From NCBI GenBank assembly GCA_963751425.1, contig CAVVUF010000001.1:1798001-1862000 (forward strand): a stretch of DNA of 64,000 bases. The letters are read 5' to 3'. A program made the translations under genes and the position numbers. This DNA is from CAVVUF01 sp963751425 (GTDB taxonomy: Bacteria; Chloroflexota; Anaerolineae; Anaerolineales; UBA4823). Positions 36,659 through 46,819 of the stretch are shown one piece after another; positions within the stretch are counted from its first letter, which is position 1; the number at the start of each line of letters is the position of its first letter. Under the pieces are notes generated by a model that did no database searches, was not told the DNA's origin, and saw only the letters and a program-made list of their open reading frames with translations.

Positions 36659-36766
36659 CCCAAGGAAATATTATCTTTGGGGATAATTCGGTTTCAGAAA
36701 GACAGCCACCCCACAGCCCAGCTCATCCAGGCATTTTTAGCAGATTGATCCATCAGGAGAATCCTT

Positions 36767-37219
36767 ATGACCGATAAGAAAACAGTTCAAGACTTTCTCG
36801 CCCAAAAGACCATCGCTGTGGTGGGTGTCTCTCGTGGCGGGAAAAAATTTGGTAACATGGCCTACCGGGAGTTAAAATCCAAGGGATATCAGGTGTACCC
36901 AATTCATCCCAGCGCAGAGCAAGTTGAGGGCGATCGAGCTTATCCTAACCTGGCAGCGCTGCCCGAAAAGCCCGGAGGCGTTCTCGTCGTCGTGCCTCCC
37001 GCGCAATCTGAAACAGTTGTTCAAGATGCTGCCAAGGCAGGCATCCAACGCGTCTGGCTGCAGCAAGGCGCCGAATCCCCAGCCGCGATCCAATTTTGTA
37101 AAGATAACAACATCGCCGTTGTGCACAATGAGTGCATCATGATGTTTGCTGAACCGATTGGTGGTGGGCATAAAGTTCACCGCTGGTTCTGGGGATTGTT
37201 TGGAAAATTACCTAAATAA
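36767..37219 (+). CDS. CoA-binding domain protein (Rossmann-like)
   Basis: The 150-residue protein has a CoA-binding-2-type Rossmann fold with KTIAVVGVSRGGKKFGNMAYRELKSKGYQVYPIHP near the start. The later blocks are PGGVLVVVPP and the VHNECIMMF segment. It resembles the N-terminal part of acyl-CoA synthetase alpha chains and small YccU-like proteins. Ligand and function are not shown. It is likely monocistronic, with ATCAGGAGAA upstream of the start. Confidence 0.85.
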   Translation: MTDKKTVQDFLAQKTIAVVGVSRGGKKFGNMAYRELKSKGYQVYPIHPSAEQVEGDRAYPNLAALPEKPGGVLVVVPPAQSETVVQDAAKAGIQRVWLQQGAESPAAIQFCKDNNIAVVHNECIMMFAEPIGGGHKVHRWFWGLFGKLPK

Positions 37220-37248
37220 CGTCGCCTCCCATTTTTCTGGGAAGAACT

Positions 37249-38326
37249 TTATTCTCGATCCCCTGCTGCTAACGAATTCTGGTACTGCTTGCGCAGCCGG
37301 ATACCTGGCTCCCCAGCCAACGGAGAGTAAAAATAGGGCACTTCCCAGCTTACAAGCTTCTTTCCAAATTGGGCAGCGTTCGATAGCTGTGCAGCCAGGC
37401 GCTTGAAATCTGCAGGTACAAAATCTTGAGGCGTGGCCATTTTGACGCGCTCAAAACTTTCTACATTCACCCACAATTCGCAGCCAATTTCCTGGCATAC
37501 CTGCTTCCAAATAGAAAAGCCCCGCTTGTAGTGTGGAAGCCGATTCCCAAAGGTGCCGATCAGAATCCTGCGGACATAGGATGTCGATCGGGCAGCCTGA
37601 GAAAAGATTATAGAGGAAATTATGGATTTCCTGGTCGTGGTTCTCCATATAATAAGTGCCAGGAGAGAGCAAAATGGGCAGGTCAGGTAACACCTCCTTC
37701 ACACCCTGGCAGACTTCTTTAAAGTAAATGTTCAATAATTTCTCGCGCTCAGGTTGGCGCTGACCGGGGTATCCAGTTTCTGGCGACATATAAAAGCCAT
37801 GGAACCCGCCCTTATAAAGCTCAACAAGCTCATGGAAACAGGCTAACTGCTGATCGCGGTCCGCTGCCAGGGTTTCGGCAGTGGCATTCCAATCAAAAGC
37901 CAGCATATTTCCAAGACCACCCATAAAAAAGATCATTCCTTCAACTGCTACGGCTTCTATAAGCGGATCGAAGGAATTCCAGCTGTGATAATCCGAAAAC
38001 ATCTTTGAGCGATAATAGCACTCCTTTACCTCCACCCATGCGGCTGCCTGGTAGATTACTGTATCAATACCCAATTCTTTGAGCTCCTGAAACAAATTTC
38101 GCCATTCGGTAAGCCCCCAGCTCATAGTGGGACGGCCAATATAATCAGGCGGGTGGGCATAAATAAACGTACCGCTCAAATGCCCTCCCTTGGGTGGTCC
38201 TTGCAATGCATCCAGGTAACCCAGGTTTAACTCCTTGCTGTAGAGCATATTTTGGTTATACCAGTCCATATCTTCTGGTCCTGGCACAACCAGGGTGTAT
38301 CCTTCTTGATCGAGAAAATGCAGCAT
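37249..38326 (-). CDS. DUF4434-like glycosidase-fold protein (one frameshift)
   Basis: Frame 37451-38326 plus frame 37249-37476 gives a protein of about 358 residues. It resembles the DUF4434 family, TIM-barrel proteins related to glycoside hydrolases: GTFIYAHPPDYIGRP at the start region, GIDTVIYQAAAW, YKGGFHGFYMSPETGY, LPILLSPGTYY and DILCPQDS. The frame changes at about 37575, where the shifted reading LIGTFGNRLPHYKRGFSIWKQ continues naturally to WEVPYFYSPL. ATG 38326 has GGAGGGTAAA upstream. There is no signal peptide, so it is cytoplasmic; activity is unknown. Confidence 0.75.
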
Positions 38327-38448
38327 TTTACCCTCCGAAGAAGTTACTTTTTTCTAATTTTAGACGAAATTCCAGGAATTGTCCGACCCATAATCAATTC
38401 ATCCTAGTTAAACCTTTATAGGAATCTCTCGATAATTTTAGATAAATC

Positions 38449-38457
38449 TGATATAAT
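38449..38457 (+). promoter_or_regulatory. extended -10 promoter element (TGATATAAT)
   Basis: A perfect TGnTATAAT lies 123 bases before the start of the large secreted protein gene. It would give a leader of about 115 bases. Confidence 0.5.
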
Positions 38458-38579
38458 TTAGTATATTATTCTTGTCGAAACTGAAAATCCACAATCTTTT
38501 TGGAATTATTATCTTTTTAAGTTGTCTCCTAAATGGATTTGAAGGAACAAGGCAAGTAAGCATCACGAGGAGTCACAAT

Positions 38580-41500
38580 ATGAAAAAATCTTTCCAGTTC
38601 TGGAATGTAGCACTGGCCATAGTGCTGGTTTTGTCGCTTGTTCTGACAATCCCCGGCTTTAAAGCGCAAGCCAATCCTACCCCCGATCCTATCCTCGTCG
38701 TTGTCAATGACGCTTATACAGGAAATAAATTTGGTCGCTATCTTGGCGAAATCCTGCGCTCTGAAGGTCTGAATGCTTTCACCTTGCTGGATATCAGCGC
38801 GGTTACACCGGCTGAGCTTTCTCAACACCAGCTCACCATCCTGGCAGAGACATCCCTGACAGGCAGCCAGGCTTCCATGTTTACGAACTACGTAAACAGC
38901 GGAGGGAGGCTGATCGCCATGCGTCCAGATGCCCAAATTGCCAGTGTGTTTGGTTTAAGTACATCAGCAGGCAGTCAAACGGATGGTTACCTGAAGATCA
39001 ATAGTTCCACTCCTTGGAATGGTGGCACACCTGGAGCAGGCCTAACAACCTCTGTACTGCAAATTCATGGCACTTCACAAAAATATAACTTGCTGGGCGG
39101 GAGCGTGACCCTGGCTGAGCTATACAGCAGCCGGACATCCCCCTCGGGTTATGCGGCAGTCGTAGGGTCTCCCAGTGGGATGGCGGTGGCTTTTACGTAT
39201 GATTTGGCGCGCAATATTGCATATACCCGCCAGGGAAACCCCGCTAACGCCAACCTGGATGTAGATAACGATGGCGTTCTACGAACCATTGATTTGTTCC
39301 TGGGCCAGGGAGGCAGCGCTCCATGGATTGATCGGGAGATAATCCCGGTGCCACAAGCAGATGAGCAGCAGCGCTTCTTCGCTCGCCTGGTACGTCAGTT
39401 AGTAGATGCATCTAAACCACTGCCCCAGCTCTGGTATTTTCCTGGAACGAATAAAACGATGTTGATCTCTACGGGAGATGGCCACGCAAATCCGACTTCC
39501 TACTATCAAAATGAGATCAATGTGCTGAACAACTACAATGCCAAAATGACCTTTTACATCTCGATTGCTGGCGAGCCTACCAACAGCTCTGTGCAGGGAT
39601 GGCGCGCCCAGGGATATGAGTTTGGCATTCATCCTTACGCTTATAAGCCCGACCCTTACCCGCCATTTAATATTACCAACCTGACCGAAGGGTACAACGT
39701 TTTTGAGAACTGGTTTGGAACCTCATTCACAAGCCCCAAGTCGCGCACTGTTCGCAACCACCAGGTAGCCTGGCTGGGATGGACGGATGCAGCCGATCTC
39801 GCTGCTTCTCATAACATAGCCCTGGATACGAACTTCTATCACTGGGGCACCTGGCTGCAAAAGACCGACGGAACCTGGCCTCACGGATACATCACCGGAA
39901 GTGGACAACCGATGAAGTTTATCCGCCAGGATGGCACGCTCATCAATAACTACCAACTTTTGACCGAGCTGGTTGACGAACACTTGGTAAATGGAGCCGG
40001 GAACAGCCCCGAAATGCTTTCATCAGCTCAGGCAATCAACGTGTCAAAAAGCCTGATCGATGCCAGCCAGGCCGGCGATTACGCTGCCCTGATGACGCAG
40101 TTCCATGTAGACTATTTCAATATTGCACAAACCTGGATCCAAGGTACGCTGGATTATGCCCGCAGCCTTGGTATACCGATGTGGAATGCCGATACCTTCC
40201 TGACTTTCACCGAAACACGCCACGATGCCAATTACACTGACATTAACTGGGATAGTGTTTCTCGCATGCTAACCTTTAACCTGGTTTCGAATGCCTCCTC
40301 GACAACATTAACCACCCTGCTGCCAAGGTATTATAACGGCTTACAATTAGCGGCGGTCACTGTCGATGGTTTGCCCGTGAGCTATACTTTCCAGCCTGTT
40401 AAAGGGGTGGAGATGGCTTTTGTCAGCACATCCTCTGGCACGCATGCCTTCAATGCTGCTTACCAGATATCCACACCAATACAGACACCAACTCAAACAG
40501 CCACAAGCACCCCCCCAAGCACATTGATTACTCCAACTGCCACGAGTGCACCTTTCGCTTTGACGCACACCTCGTATAACGACTTCTATACAATCTGCGC
40601 CGTACCGGTGAATGTATCGGTAAGCGACTTGAATGGCGGCAGTGTGCTGCTGATGGGGCAGCTCAATGATCCTTTCAATGGCACAACGCTCGACACAGGG
40701 CGCTGGCTTTCCGGATTATGGGCTGGAGGAAGCTATACACCCATCGTATCGGCCGGGTTACTGACCATGCCGGGCGGCGGATGGGTGCGTTCTCAAACTA
40801 CTTATACGAGAACGGTCATCGAAGCAACTGCTGAATTTGGAGCGGGCGCCTGGCAGCATATTGGTTTTGCCTCAGATGGATTCATCGGAGATCGCTATTT
40901 TATTTTCAGCACTTACACTGGCGACGGCAACCTGTATGCCAGGGTGAATAATTCGGGCAGCGAGCAGCGCACGAACCTGGGTGTAATTCCTATTGGTTCT
41001 CACCGCTACCGCATCGAATGGCAAAGCCTGGATGCCAGCAATGACCGGATCAAGTTTTATATTGACGGAAACTTTATGACCCAGATGGATACACCTAACT
41101 CTGGAGCCACCAACCTGTATTATTACCTGTCCAACAGTGGTACTGCAGACTTGAAAGTCGACTTAGCTCAGGCGACCCCTCCCTACTTGACTCCAGGTAC
41201 TTACCTCAGTTGTGTTTTGGATGCCGGAGCGGGAAACACATGGGATAGCGCCCTATGGGATGCCACACTTGACGCCGCCACTTCGATTGGTGTTGATGTC
41301 CGTACTTCAATAGATGGCAGCACCTGGAGCTCCTGGAGCTCTGTGGTTACCAGCGGCAGTGTTATCCCCAATCCGGCTCGTTATGCCCAATACAACCTGA
41401 CGCTGGGTACAACAAATGCCAATCTGTCACCGATCTTCAATGCGATTACACTCCACTTCGTATCGAATGTGGCACCCACAGCCACGTCGGCAGTTCCTCC

Positions 41501-43139
41501 GCCCGCAACGCCAACACCCACAGCCACATCGATAGTTCCTCCTCCTGCAACGCCAACACCTACAGCCACATCGGTAGTTCCTCCTCCTGCAACACCTACA
41601 GCCACATCGGTAGTTCCTCCTCCTGCAACGCCAACACCCACCCTGACCGCCACCAGCAATCCCTCTGGTTTCCCCGCTTCGGGGATCCTGGATAACTTCA
41701 ACCGCGCCAATGGCGCCACCGGTCCAACCTGGGCTGGCAGCACCACAGGCTATGCAATCGCCGCTAACCAGCTCGATGTGGTCTCTGGCGGAGACATCTA
41801 TTGGTCATCCGGCTTCTTCGGCGCCAACCAGGAAGCCTTTGTGACCCTTGGCAACATCGACCCCGCTGGACTGGAGGTCGATCTCATCCTCAAATCTCAG
41901 AGCATCAACTCTTATAACAACGGCTTGATCGAAGTCCTCTACGAGCCTGCCAACCAGCTCATCCAGGTTTGGACCTATTCGAGCAGCCAGGGCTGGGTGC
42001 AGCGCGGCGCTGATCTGCCCGTCACCCTGGTGAATGGCGACCAACTCGGGGCGCGCGCCACATCAGATGGGAATGTGAGCGTTTATCGCAACGGGACACT
42101 GCTGGGTACACGCAGTGTGTCTGCCTGGACTTACAGTGCCTCAGGCGGCTACATCGGCTTGTGGCTGCTCAACGCCAACGCCTCCTTGCTGGATGATTTC
42201 GGCGGCGGCGCACCCAGCGCAGCTCCCACCTCAACCCCCACGGCCACTTCACCCGTATTGCCTACCGCCACGGCTACTTCGCCCGTGTTGCCTACTGCTA
42301 CGGCCACTTCGCCCGCATTGCCAACGCTGACTCCTACTGCCACAGCCACCCCAACTCAGACCCCCGTGGCAGCTCCTGTCATCTATTATGTGAGTGCCTC
42401 CGCCAGCGGCACCGTCGTGGGCATCGTCTACCAAGATGAAGATATCCTTGCCTATAATACCACCTCCGGTACCTGGTCCACCTATTTCGATGGCACCGAT
42501 GTGGGCCTCTCCTCGGTCAATGTCGATGCCTTTACCTTGATGAGCGACGGCTCCATCCTCCTCAGTCTCAATACTTCTCTCTCCATCACCGGCTTGGGCA
42601 CCGTAACCAATGCTGACATCATCCGCTTCACCCCCACTTCTTTGGGTGATAACACTGCCGGCTCCTTCTCCTGGTATTTTGACGGCTCCGATGTCGGTCT
42701 GACTCAGGCCGCTGAAAATATCGATGCCATCTCCTTTGCCCCCGATGGTCGCCTGCTCTTCAGCACTTCCGGCAGCCTGGGTGTCACCGGCGTCAGCGCT
42801 CTCGATGAAGACATCACTGCCTTCACTCCCACCCAGCTCGGCGCTACCACTGCCGGCTCCTTCGCTGTCTATTTCGATGGCTCCGATGTTGGCTTAGCCA
42901 CTGCAAGCACCGAAGATATCGATGGCTTGTGGGTCGACCCACTAACCAGCAAGCTCTATCTCTCCACCGAAGGAGCTTATGCGGTCACGGGCATCTCCGG
43001 CGATGGTGCTGATATCTTCATCTGCACACCGGGTACGCTCGGTGCAACGACAACCTGCACCTTTGGACCGGGCGTCTTCTTTGATGGAACTCCCTTCGGT
43101 TTTACGAACTTCGATGGCGTGTCCGTTCGCTTCCCATAA
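38580..43139 (+). CDS. large secreted multidomain protein with polysaccharide-deacetylase-like, ConA-like and FDGSDVGL-repeat domains
   Basis: Starting at ATG 38580 (CGAGGAGT upstream) the protein has 1,519 residues; an in-frame extension to 38472 is less likely. A signal peptide (VALAIVLVLSLVLTIPGFKAQA) is followed by a GATase-like region (about 35-140) and a deacetylase-like region with LISTGDGHA and FGIHPYAYK. Its metal residues differ from those of active CE4 enzymes. Next comes a short Pro/Thr linker, a ConA/LamG-like domain (about 690-870) and a 42-bp-repeat linker (about 965-1020). A second ConA-like domain (about 1030-1205) and another linker follow. The C-terminal 250 residues have four copies of an FDG(S/T)DVGL-type repeat, the last degenerate. 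Probably a surface glycan-binding protein; no cell-wall anchor is seen. Confidence 0.8.
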   Translation: MKKSFQFWNVALAIVLVLSLVLTIPGFKAQANPTPDPILVVVNDAYTGNKFGRYLGEILRSEGLNAFTLLDISAVTPAELSQHQLTILAETSLTGSQASMFTNYVNSGGRLIAMRPDAQIASVFGLSTSAGSQTDGYLKINSSTPWNGGTPGAGLTTSVLQIHGTSQKYNLLGGSVTLAELYSSRTSPSGYAAVVGSPSGMAVAFTYDLARNIAYTRQGNPANANLDVDNDGVLRTIDLFLGQGGSAPWIDREIIPVPQADEQQRFFARLVRQLVDASKPLPQLWYFPGTNKTMLISTGDGHANPTSYYQNEINVLNNYNAKMTFYISIAGEPTNSSVQGWRAQGYEFGIHPYAYKPDPYPPFNITNLTEGYNVFENWFGTSFTSPKSRTVRNHQVAWLGWTDAADLAASHNIALDTNFYHWGTWLQKTDGTWPHGYITGSGQPMKFIRQDGTLINNYQLLTELVDEHLVNGAGNSPEMLSSAQAINVSKSLIDASQAGDYAALMTQFHVDYFNIAQTWIQGTLDYARSLGIPMWNADTFLTFTETRHDANYTDINWDSVSRMLTFNLVSNASSTTLTTLLPRYYNGLQLAAVTVDGLPVSYTFQPVKGVEMAFVSTSSGTHAFNAAYQISTPIQTPTQTATSTPPSTLITPTATSAPFALTHTSYNDFYTICAVPVNVSVSDLNGGSVLLMGQLNDPFNGTTLDTGRWLSGLWAGGSYTPIVSAGLLTMPGGGWVRSQTTYTRTVIEATAEFGAGAWQHIGFASDGFIGDRYFIFSTYTGDGNLYARVNNSGSEQRTNLGVIPIGSHRYRIEWQSLDASNDRIKFYIDGNFMTQMDTPNSGATNLYYYLSNSGTADLKVDLAQATPPYLTPGTYLSCVLDAGAGNTWDSALWDATLDAATSIGVDVRTSIDGSTWSSWSSVVTSGSVIPNPARYAQYNLTLGTTNANLSPIFNAITLHFVSNVAPTATSAVPPPATPTPTATSIVPPPATPTPTATSVVPPPATPTATSVVPPPATPTPTLTATSNPSGFPASGILDNFNRANGATGPTWAGSTTGYAIAANQLDVVSGGDIYWSSGFFGANQEAFVTLGNIDPAGLEVDLILKSQSINSYNNGLIEVLYEPANQLIQVWTYSSSQGWVQRGADLPVTLVNGDQLGARATSDGNVSVYRNGTLLGTRSVSAWTYSASGGYIGLWLLNANASLLDDFGGGAPSAAPTSTPTATSPVLPTATATSPVLPTATATSPALPTLTPTATATPTQTPVAAPVIYYVSASASGTVVGIVYQDEDILAYNTTSGTWSTYFDGTDVGLSSVNVDAFTLMSDGSILLSLNTSLSITGLGTVTNADIIRFTPTSLGDNTAGSFSWYFDGSDVGLTQAAENIDAISFAPDGRLLFSTSGSLGVTGVSALDEDITAFTPTQLGATTAGSFAVYFDGSDVGLATASTEDIDGLWVDPLTSKLYLSTEGAYAVTGISGDGADIFICTPGTLGATTTCTFGPGVFFDGTPFGFTNFDGVSVRFP
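41478..41639. repeat. 42-bp tandem repeat encoding a Pro/Thr-rich linker
   Basis: Four head-to-tail units start at 41478, 41520, 41562 and 41598. The third lacks six bases (36 bp). They encode TATSVVPPPATPTP-type linker sequence in the large secreted protein. Confidence 0.9.
42241..42330. repeat. 30-bp tandem repeat encoding a Pro/Thr-rich linker
   Basis: Three 30-base units with a few differences encode TATSPVLPTA-type decapeptides between the second ConA-like domain and the FDGSDVGL repeats. Confidence 0.85.
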
Positions 43140-43180
43140 CCGGGAGTCCACAATTCTTTAAATTCTTTGCAACTCTTCTT

Positions 43181-43224
43181 ACTGAGTGAATGCCATTGAG
43201 ACAAGGCCTTCACTCAGTTTTTTT
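43181..43224 (+). terminator. intrinsic terminator after the large secreted protein
   Basis: ACTGAGTGAA / TTCACTCAGT form a 10-bp stem with an 18-base loop, followed by TTTTTT. It lies about 40 bases after the stop codon. Confidence 0.75.
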
Positions 43225-43333
43225 ACACAAATCGATCCCTTGATAACTGAAAAGTGCCAGAGAATTATTGTACTTTTCTCGCGTTATAATATAGAAAAAT
43301 CAATGCCAATCATTATTTCGAGGAAATAGCGCC

Positions 43334-44413
43334 ATGGCTAAAAAAGAACTTGGACATGTTGAGTTAATCTGGAAGTGCCCGAACTGCTCTGGGATCAATC
43401 CAGGACCTGAAAAGATGTGTCTTAAGTGCGGAGCCCTCCAACCTACTGATGTTCAATTTGAACAAGCCGAACACCAGGTGCTGATCACTGATGAGACTGT
43501 CAAAGAAAAGGTGGAAGCCGGGGCAGACATCCACTGTCCATATTGTGGAGCGCGCAACCCTGCGTCTGTGAAAGTTTGTGGGCAATGTGGTGGCGACCTG
43601 ACAACGGGTGTCCGCAGAGAAACCGGTAAGGTGCTTGGAGCGCTGGATACTGGACCTGCATCCACAGTGAAATGCCCGCGCTGCGGAGCTGACAACCTCG
43701 ACACCGCCAAGGAATGTGTTTCTTGCGGTGCCTCGATGAGCCGGCCAAAAGAAACAATGCAGCCACCTGCTGCTGCCAAAGTCCCCAAGCTCAGCCCCGT
43801 GATGATTGCCGTATTAATTGCCGGCTTGTTATTGGGGTGCGGTCTTTGTGCAGTAGTGACTTACAACCTCACCAAGACCGAGACGATCAAAGGCACTGTC
43901 CAATCAGTGAAATGGGAGCGAGCTGTGCCTATCGAAGCTTTTGTCCCCGTCACGCATAGCGACTGGCAAGATCAACTCCCTGAAGGTGTTGACGTACAGT
44001 CATGCGATGATCGCTTGCGCTCAGTCGAATCTGCTCCCGTACCCAATTCTGTGGAAGTCTGCGGAACCCCCTATACGGTGGACACGGGTACAGGGTATGG
44101 GGATGTCGTGCAAGATTGCGAATACCAGGTCTACGACTTATACTGCTCTTACAGCATCAACGAATGGAAACAAGTCGATACTGCGACAACTTCCGGAGGA
44201 GGCTTCAACGCAGCCTGGCCAAGCCCCGACCTGGCAAACGATCAGCGCCTGGGAGAAAACACCACTGAAACCTACGTTATCATTTTTACTGCCGATGGAG
44301 AAACTTATACCTACCAAATCCATGATTTTAGCCAGTTCCAGGATTTTCCGGTCGGCAGCACCTGGACGATCGATGTGAATACCCTTGGAAATGTGGTTTC
44401 AGTTGAAAAATGA
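43334..44413 (+). CDS. zinc-ribbon membrane protein
   Basis: The 359-residue protein has three N-terminal zinc ribbons: CPNCSG...CLKCGA, CPYCGA...CGQCGG and CPRCGA...CVSCGA (residues about 13-135). A transmembrane helix follows (MIAVLIAGLLLGCGLCAVVTY, about 155-176), then an extracytoplasmic domain of 180 residues with several Cys that could form disulfides. The ribbons are cytoplasmic if the helix has the usual orientation. The outer domain is not recognised. ATG 43334 has GAGGAAATAG upstream, and a TATAAT box lies about 50 bases before it. Confidence 0.78.
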   Translation: MAKKELGHVELIWKCPNCSGINPGPEKMCLKCGALQPTDVQFEQAEHQVLITDETVKEKVEAGADIHCPYCGARNPASVKVCGQCGGDLTTGVRRETGKVLGALDTGPASTVKCPRCGADNLDTAKECVSCGASMSRPKETMQPPAAAKVPKLSPVMIAVLIAGLLLGCGLCAVVTYNLTKTETIKGTVQSVKWERAVPIEAFVPVTHSDWQDQLPEGVDVQSCDDRLRSVESAPVPNSVEVCGTPYTVDTGTGYGDVVQDCEYQVYDLYCSYSINEWKQVDTATTSGGGFNAAWPSPDLANDQRLGENTTETYVIIFTADGETYTYQIHDFSQFQDFPVGSTWTIDVNTLGNVVSVEK

Positions 44414-44438
44414 GCCGGCAGGGAACCAACGATCACTT

Positions 44439-45752
44439 CTAAACCTCTGCGCTGTGGGCGTCTTTGATATACAAGACGGTTAAGATAATCGACAGCACCG
44501 TTGTAGCCAGGGAGAAAATCCAGGGGTAGATCGGGTTCAGCATATATAGGTAACCCCCTGCCAGGGAGGCAACCATCACCGGAGGGATAAACAAGTACCC
44601 CAGGGCGGGTCCACCCGCTCCACCTCCTGCCGGTCCGATCATCATACCACCCTGCCCAATGGCAGCCATCATCTTGCCGCGCAAGCTGCGCGGCACCAAA
44701 TCTGCCATCAGAGCGGTAGAAGCCGGGATCGCCAGGGCAAAGGCTACTGCAGTTGCCGCCCGGATGAGCATAATCGCGATGAAACTCTTCAGGATGACAA
44801 ACAAGGGTATGGTGAAAAGAGAGATCAGCAGCGCCGTCAAAAGCACATTCTTGCGTCCCCAGCGATCCACAAGGACCCCCGCTACCATGAAGGCAAAGAG
44901 TTTTACAATCGCCTCAACCAGTAGGATCAAACCCCATTCCGGCGCAGAAAGCCCAATTTCCTCAGTAGCATAAACGACCCAAAAAGCGCTGGCGACTCCA
45001 TTCGCCAGGAAGCTCAACAAGATCACCCATGCTAAAGCCTGCAGAGGCGGTGACATTTGCTTGAGTAGAGCCGGGATCGACTTATACGACTTCCCCAAAG
45101 CCTGGGTCAGTGCCGGAAGTTTAAGCGGCTCGCGCGGCGCAGAGGAGTTTTCTCGTAAAAAGCGAGCCTGGATCATAGTGCTGAACAGGTAAATAACCAG
45201 CATGGTGGCATATAGAATACGCATTCCCAGGTTAGCGCTATATTTCTCAATGACTAAACCTGCCAAAAAAGGTGCAATGATCGCTAAAGAGGAGGAGATG
45301 GTATTCATGAAACCGATGCCTCTCCCGCGATCGCCTGGGGCAAGCGAGTCGGCAATCAAAGAGGCATAGGCTGGAAATTGGAAAACAATTATCCCAAAAA
45401 GTAAAGAAGCAACCGCCACCATTAGCCAATTGGGAGCCAGGATCATCAATATCAGAAATAGGCTGCCAAGAAAACCTGCCAGTACCAAAAGCTTGACCCG
45501 GTCGGCATGATCCGTGATAAAGCCTGCCAGCGGAAGTACAAATAATCCTGCGATCAAGCCTAGGGAGTTCGCAATACTGATCTTCACTGCATCTCCACCT
45601 AGAGCGAGGATATACAAAGAAGCAAAGGGAAAAACCAACCCACGCGCGAAATTTCCCAGCATGTCGGTGAGGGAAAAAACTAAGATATTCCCGCGGAGAA
45701 TCCCCAGATTTCTACGTAACACTGACGACTGTTCCAGTGCGCACAGACTCAT
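44439..45752 (-). CDS. MFS transporter
   Basis: This complete major facilitator has about 437 residues with twelve hydrophobic segments expected. Loop signatures are present after helix 2 (GFITDHADRVKLLVLAG) and in the second half (GVLVDRWGRKNVLL). It resembles drug or sugar exporters; no substrate can be assigned. Start is uncertain. The frame opens with TTG at 45767, ATG 45752 is the first ATG, and a GTG at 45722 is possible. All overlap the end of the oxidoreductase gene, so they are translationally linked. It is the last gene of a five-gene minus-strand run. Confidence 0.85.
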   Translation of the reverse strand: MSLCALEQSSVLRRNLGILRGNILVFSLTDMLGNFARGLVFPFASLYILALGGDAVKISIANSLGLIAGLFVLPLAGFITDHADRVKLLVLAGFLGSLFLILMILAPNWLMVAVASLLFGIIVFQFPAYASLIADSLAPGDRGRGIGFMNTISSSLAIIAPFLAGLVIEKYSANLGMRILYATMLVIYLFSTMIQARFLRENSSAPREPLKLPALTQALGKSYKSIPALLKQMSPPLQALAWVILLSFLANGVASAFWVVYATEEIGLSAPEWGLILLVEAIVKLFAFMVAGVLVDRWGRKNVLLTALLISLFTIPLFVILKSFIAIMLIRAATAVAFALAIPASTALMADLVPRSLRGKMMAAIGQGGMMIGPAGGGAGGPALGYLFIPPVMVASLAGGYLYMLNPIYPWIFSLATTVLSIILTVLYIKDAHSAEV

Positions 45753-46791
45753 CGGCAGCGAGCACAATGCGCAGGCTGTTCAGGGCATCTCGCCAATGAC
45801 CGCTTAAATCAATATTATCCTGGATTGCCCGCAGTAAAAAGCGCTGTTCCCGCTCCGTCAGCTCATCGTGAGAAGGCTCTGCATGCATATCGATGATCTC
45901 ATCTGGGCGAGCAAACTGCCCCTGACCATTCAATTGGCTGTAATGTATCCGCAGGGCATCGGTCTTGGTATGCGCTTCGATATTATCCGACTGCGCCTCG
46001 CTCCCGGCGTGCGCAGCGGTAATACTGACACATCCCTGAGGGCCAATGACATCCTTCACAAAGAATGCCGTTTCGCTCATCATCGGTCCCCAACCCGCCT
46101 CGTACCAACCCACCGAGCCATCCTCGAAAACAACCTGAAGCTGGCCGTAGTTATACATCTCCGGAGAAATCTCATCACTCAAGCGCGCCCCGATCGCCGA
46201 CACGCGCAGCGGGCGAGAACCGGTCATCTGGCACATCACATCAACGTAATGCACTCCGCAGTCGACGATCGGCGAGGCCGAATGCATCAGATTCTTGTGA
46301 GTCAACCAGGCCTGCCCATCGGACTGCTGGTTCAAGTTCATGCGCATTACCAGCGGCTTCCCCAGGTTGTGCGCGATCTCGATGAATTTCTCCCAGGCGG
46401 GATGGTGGCGTAAGATATATCCCACCACCAGCTTGCGGCGGTTCTCTAGGGCAGATTGCAGCACGCGCTGGCAGTCCTCCACAGTAGTGGCAGCCGGCTT
46501 TTCCAGGAAGACGTGCGCCCCAGCCTGCAGCGCTTGAATGGCATAGACAGCATGTGTTTCTGGATAAGTGTTGATACTGACCACATCCGGGCGCAAAGCA
46601 TCCAGGGCAGCCTCAAAATCAGAGAACAAGGCATACCCGCCGCCCAGGCTGCGATTTAGATTCTCACGGCTGGCTGGAGTACGGCTGACCAAACCCACGA
46701 TCTGAAATTCAGGGATGCGCTGGTACGCCCGGGCATGCGACCCGCCCATGGTGCCACATCCAACCACCAATACTCGTAAGGGCAGCTTCAT
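45712..46791 (-). CDS. Gfo/Idh/MocA family oxidoreductase
   Basis: The 359-residue protein has an N-terminal NAD(P)-binding Rossmann fold (LRVLVVGCGTMGGSHARAYQ) and the family motif EKPAATTVEDCQ (about residue 95). The C-terminal alpha/beta domain carries a conserved DCGVHYVDVMCQMTG segment. These enzymes oxidise or epimerise sugars and cyclitols. ATG 46791 has GGAG 7 bases upstream and fits the family start; an ATG 12 bases further up at 46803 also exists. It follows the PK_C-like gene by less than 30 bases and overlaps the MFS gene, suggesting a small sugar-related operon. Confidence 0.88.
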   Translation of the reverse strand: MKLPLRVLVVGCGTMGGSHARAYQRIPEFQIVGLVSRTPASRENLNRSLGGGYALFSDFEAALDALRPDVVSINTYPETHAVYAIQALQAGAHVFLEKPAATTVEDCQRVLQSALENRRKLVVGYILRHHPAWEKFIEIAHNLGKPLVMRMNLNQQSDGQAWLTHKNLMHSASPIVDCGVHYVDVMCQMTGSRPLRVSAIGARLSDEISPEMYNYGQLQVVFEDGSVGWYEAGWGPMMSETAFFVKDVIGPQGCVSITAAHAGSEAQSDNIEAHTKTDALRIHYSQLNGQGQFARPDEIIDMHAEPSHDELTEREQRFLLRAIQDNIDLSGHWRDALNSLRIVLAADESVRTGTVVSVT

Positions 46792-46819
46792 GAGATTCTC
46801 CATTTAGGGTCCAATTTCG

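Noticed and set aside
41478..41639. Regular repeats resembling a CRISPR array
   Set aside because: The units are directly adjacent with no unique spacers and are in frame within a Pro/Thr-rich linker.
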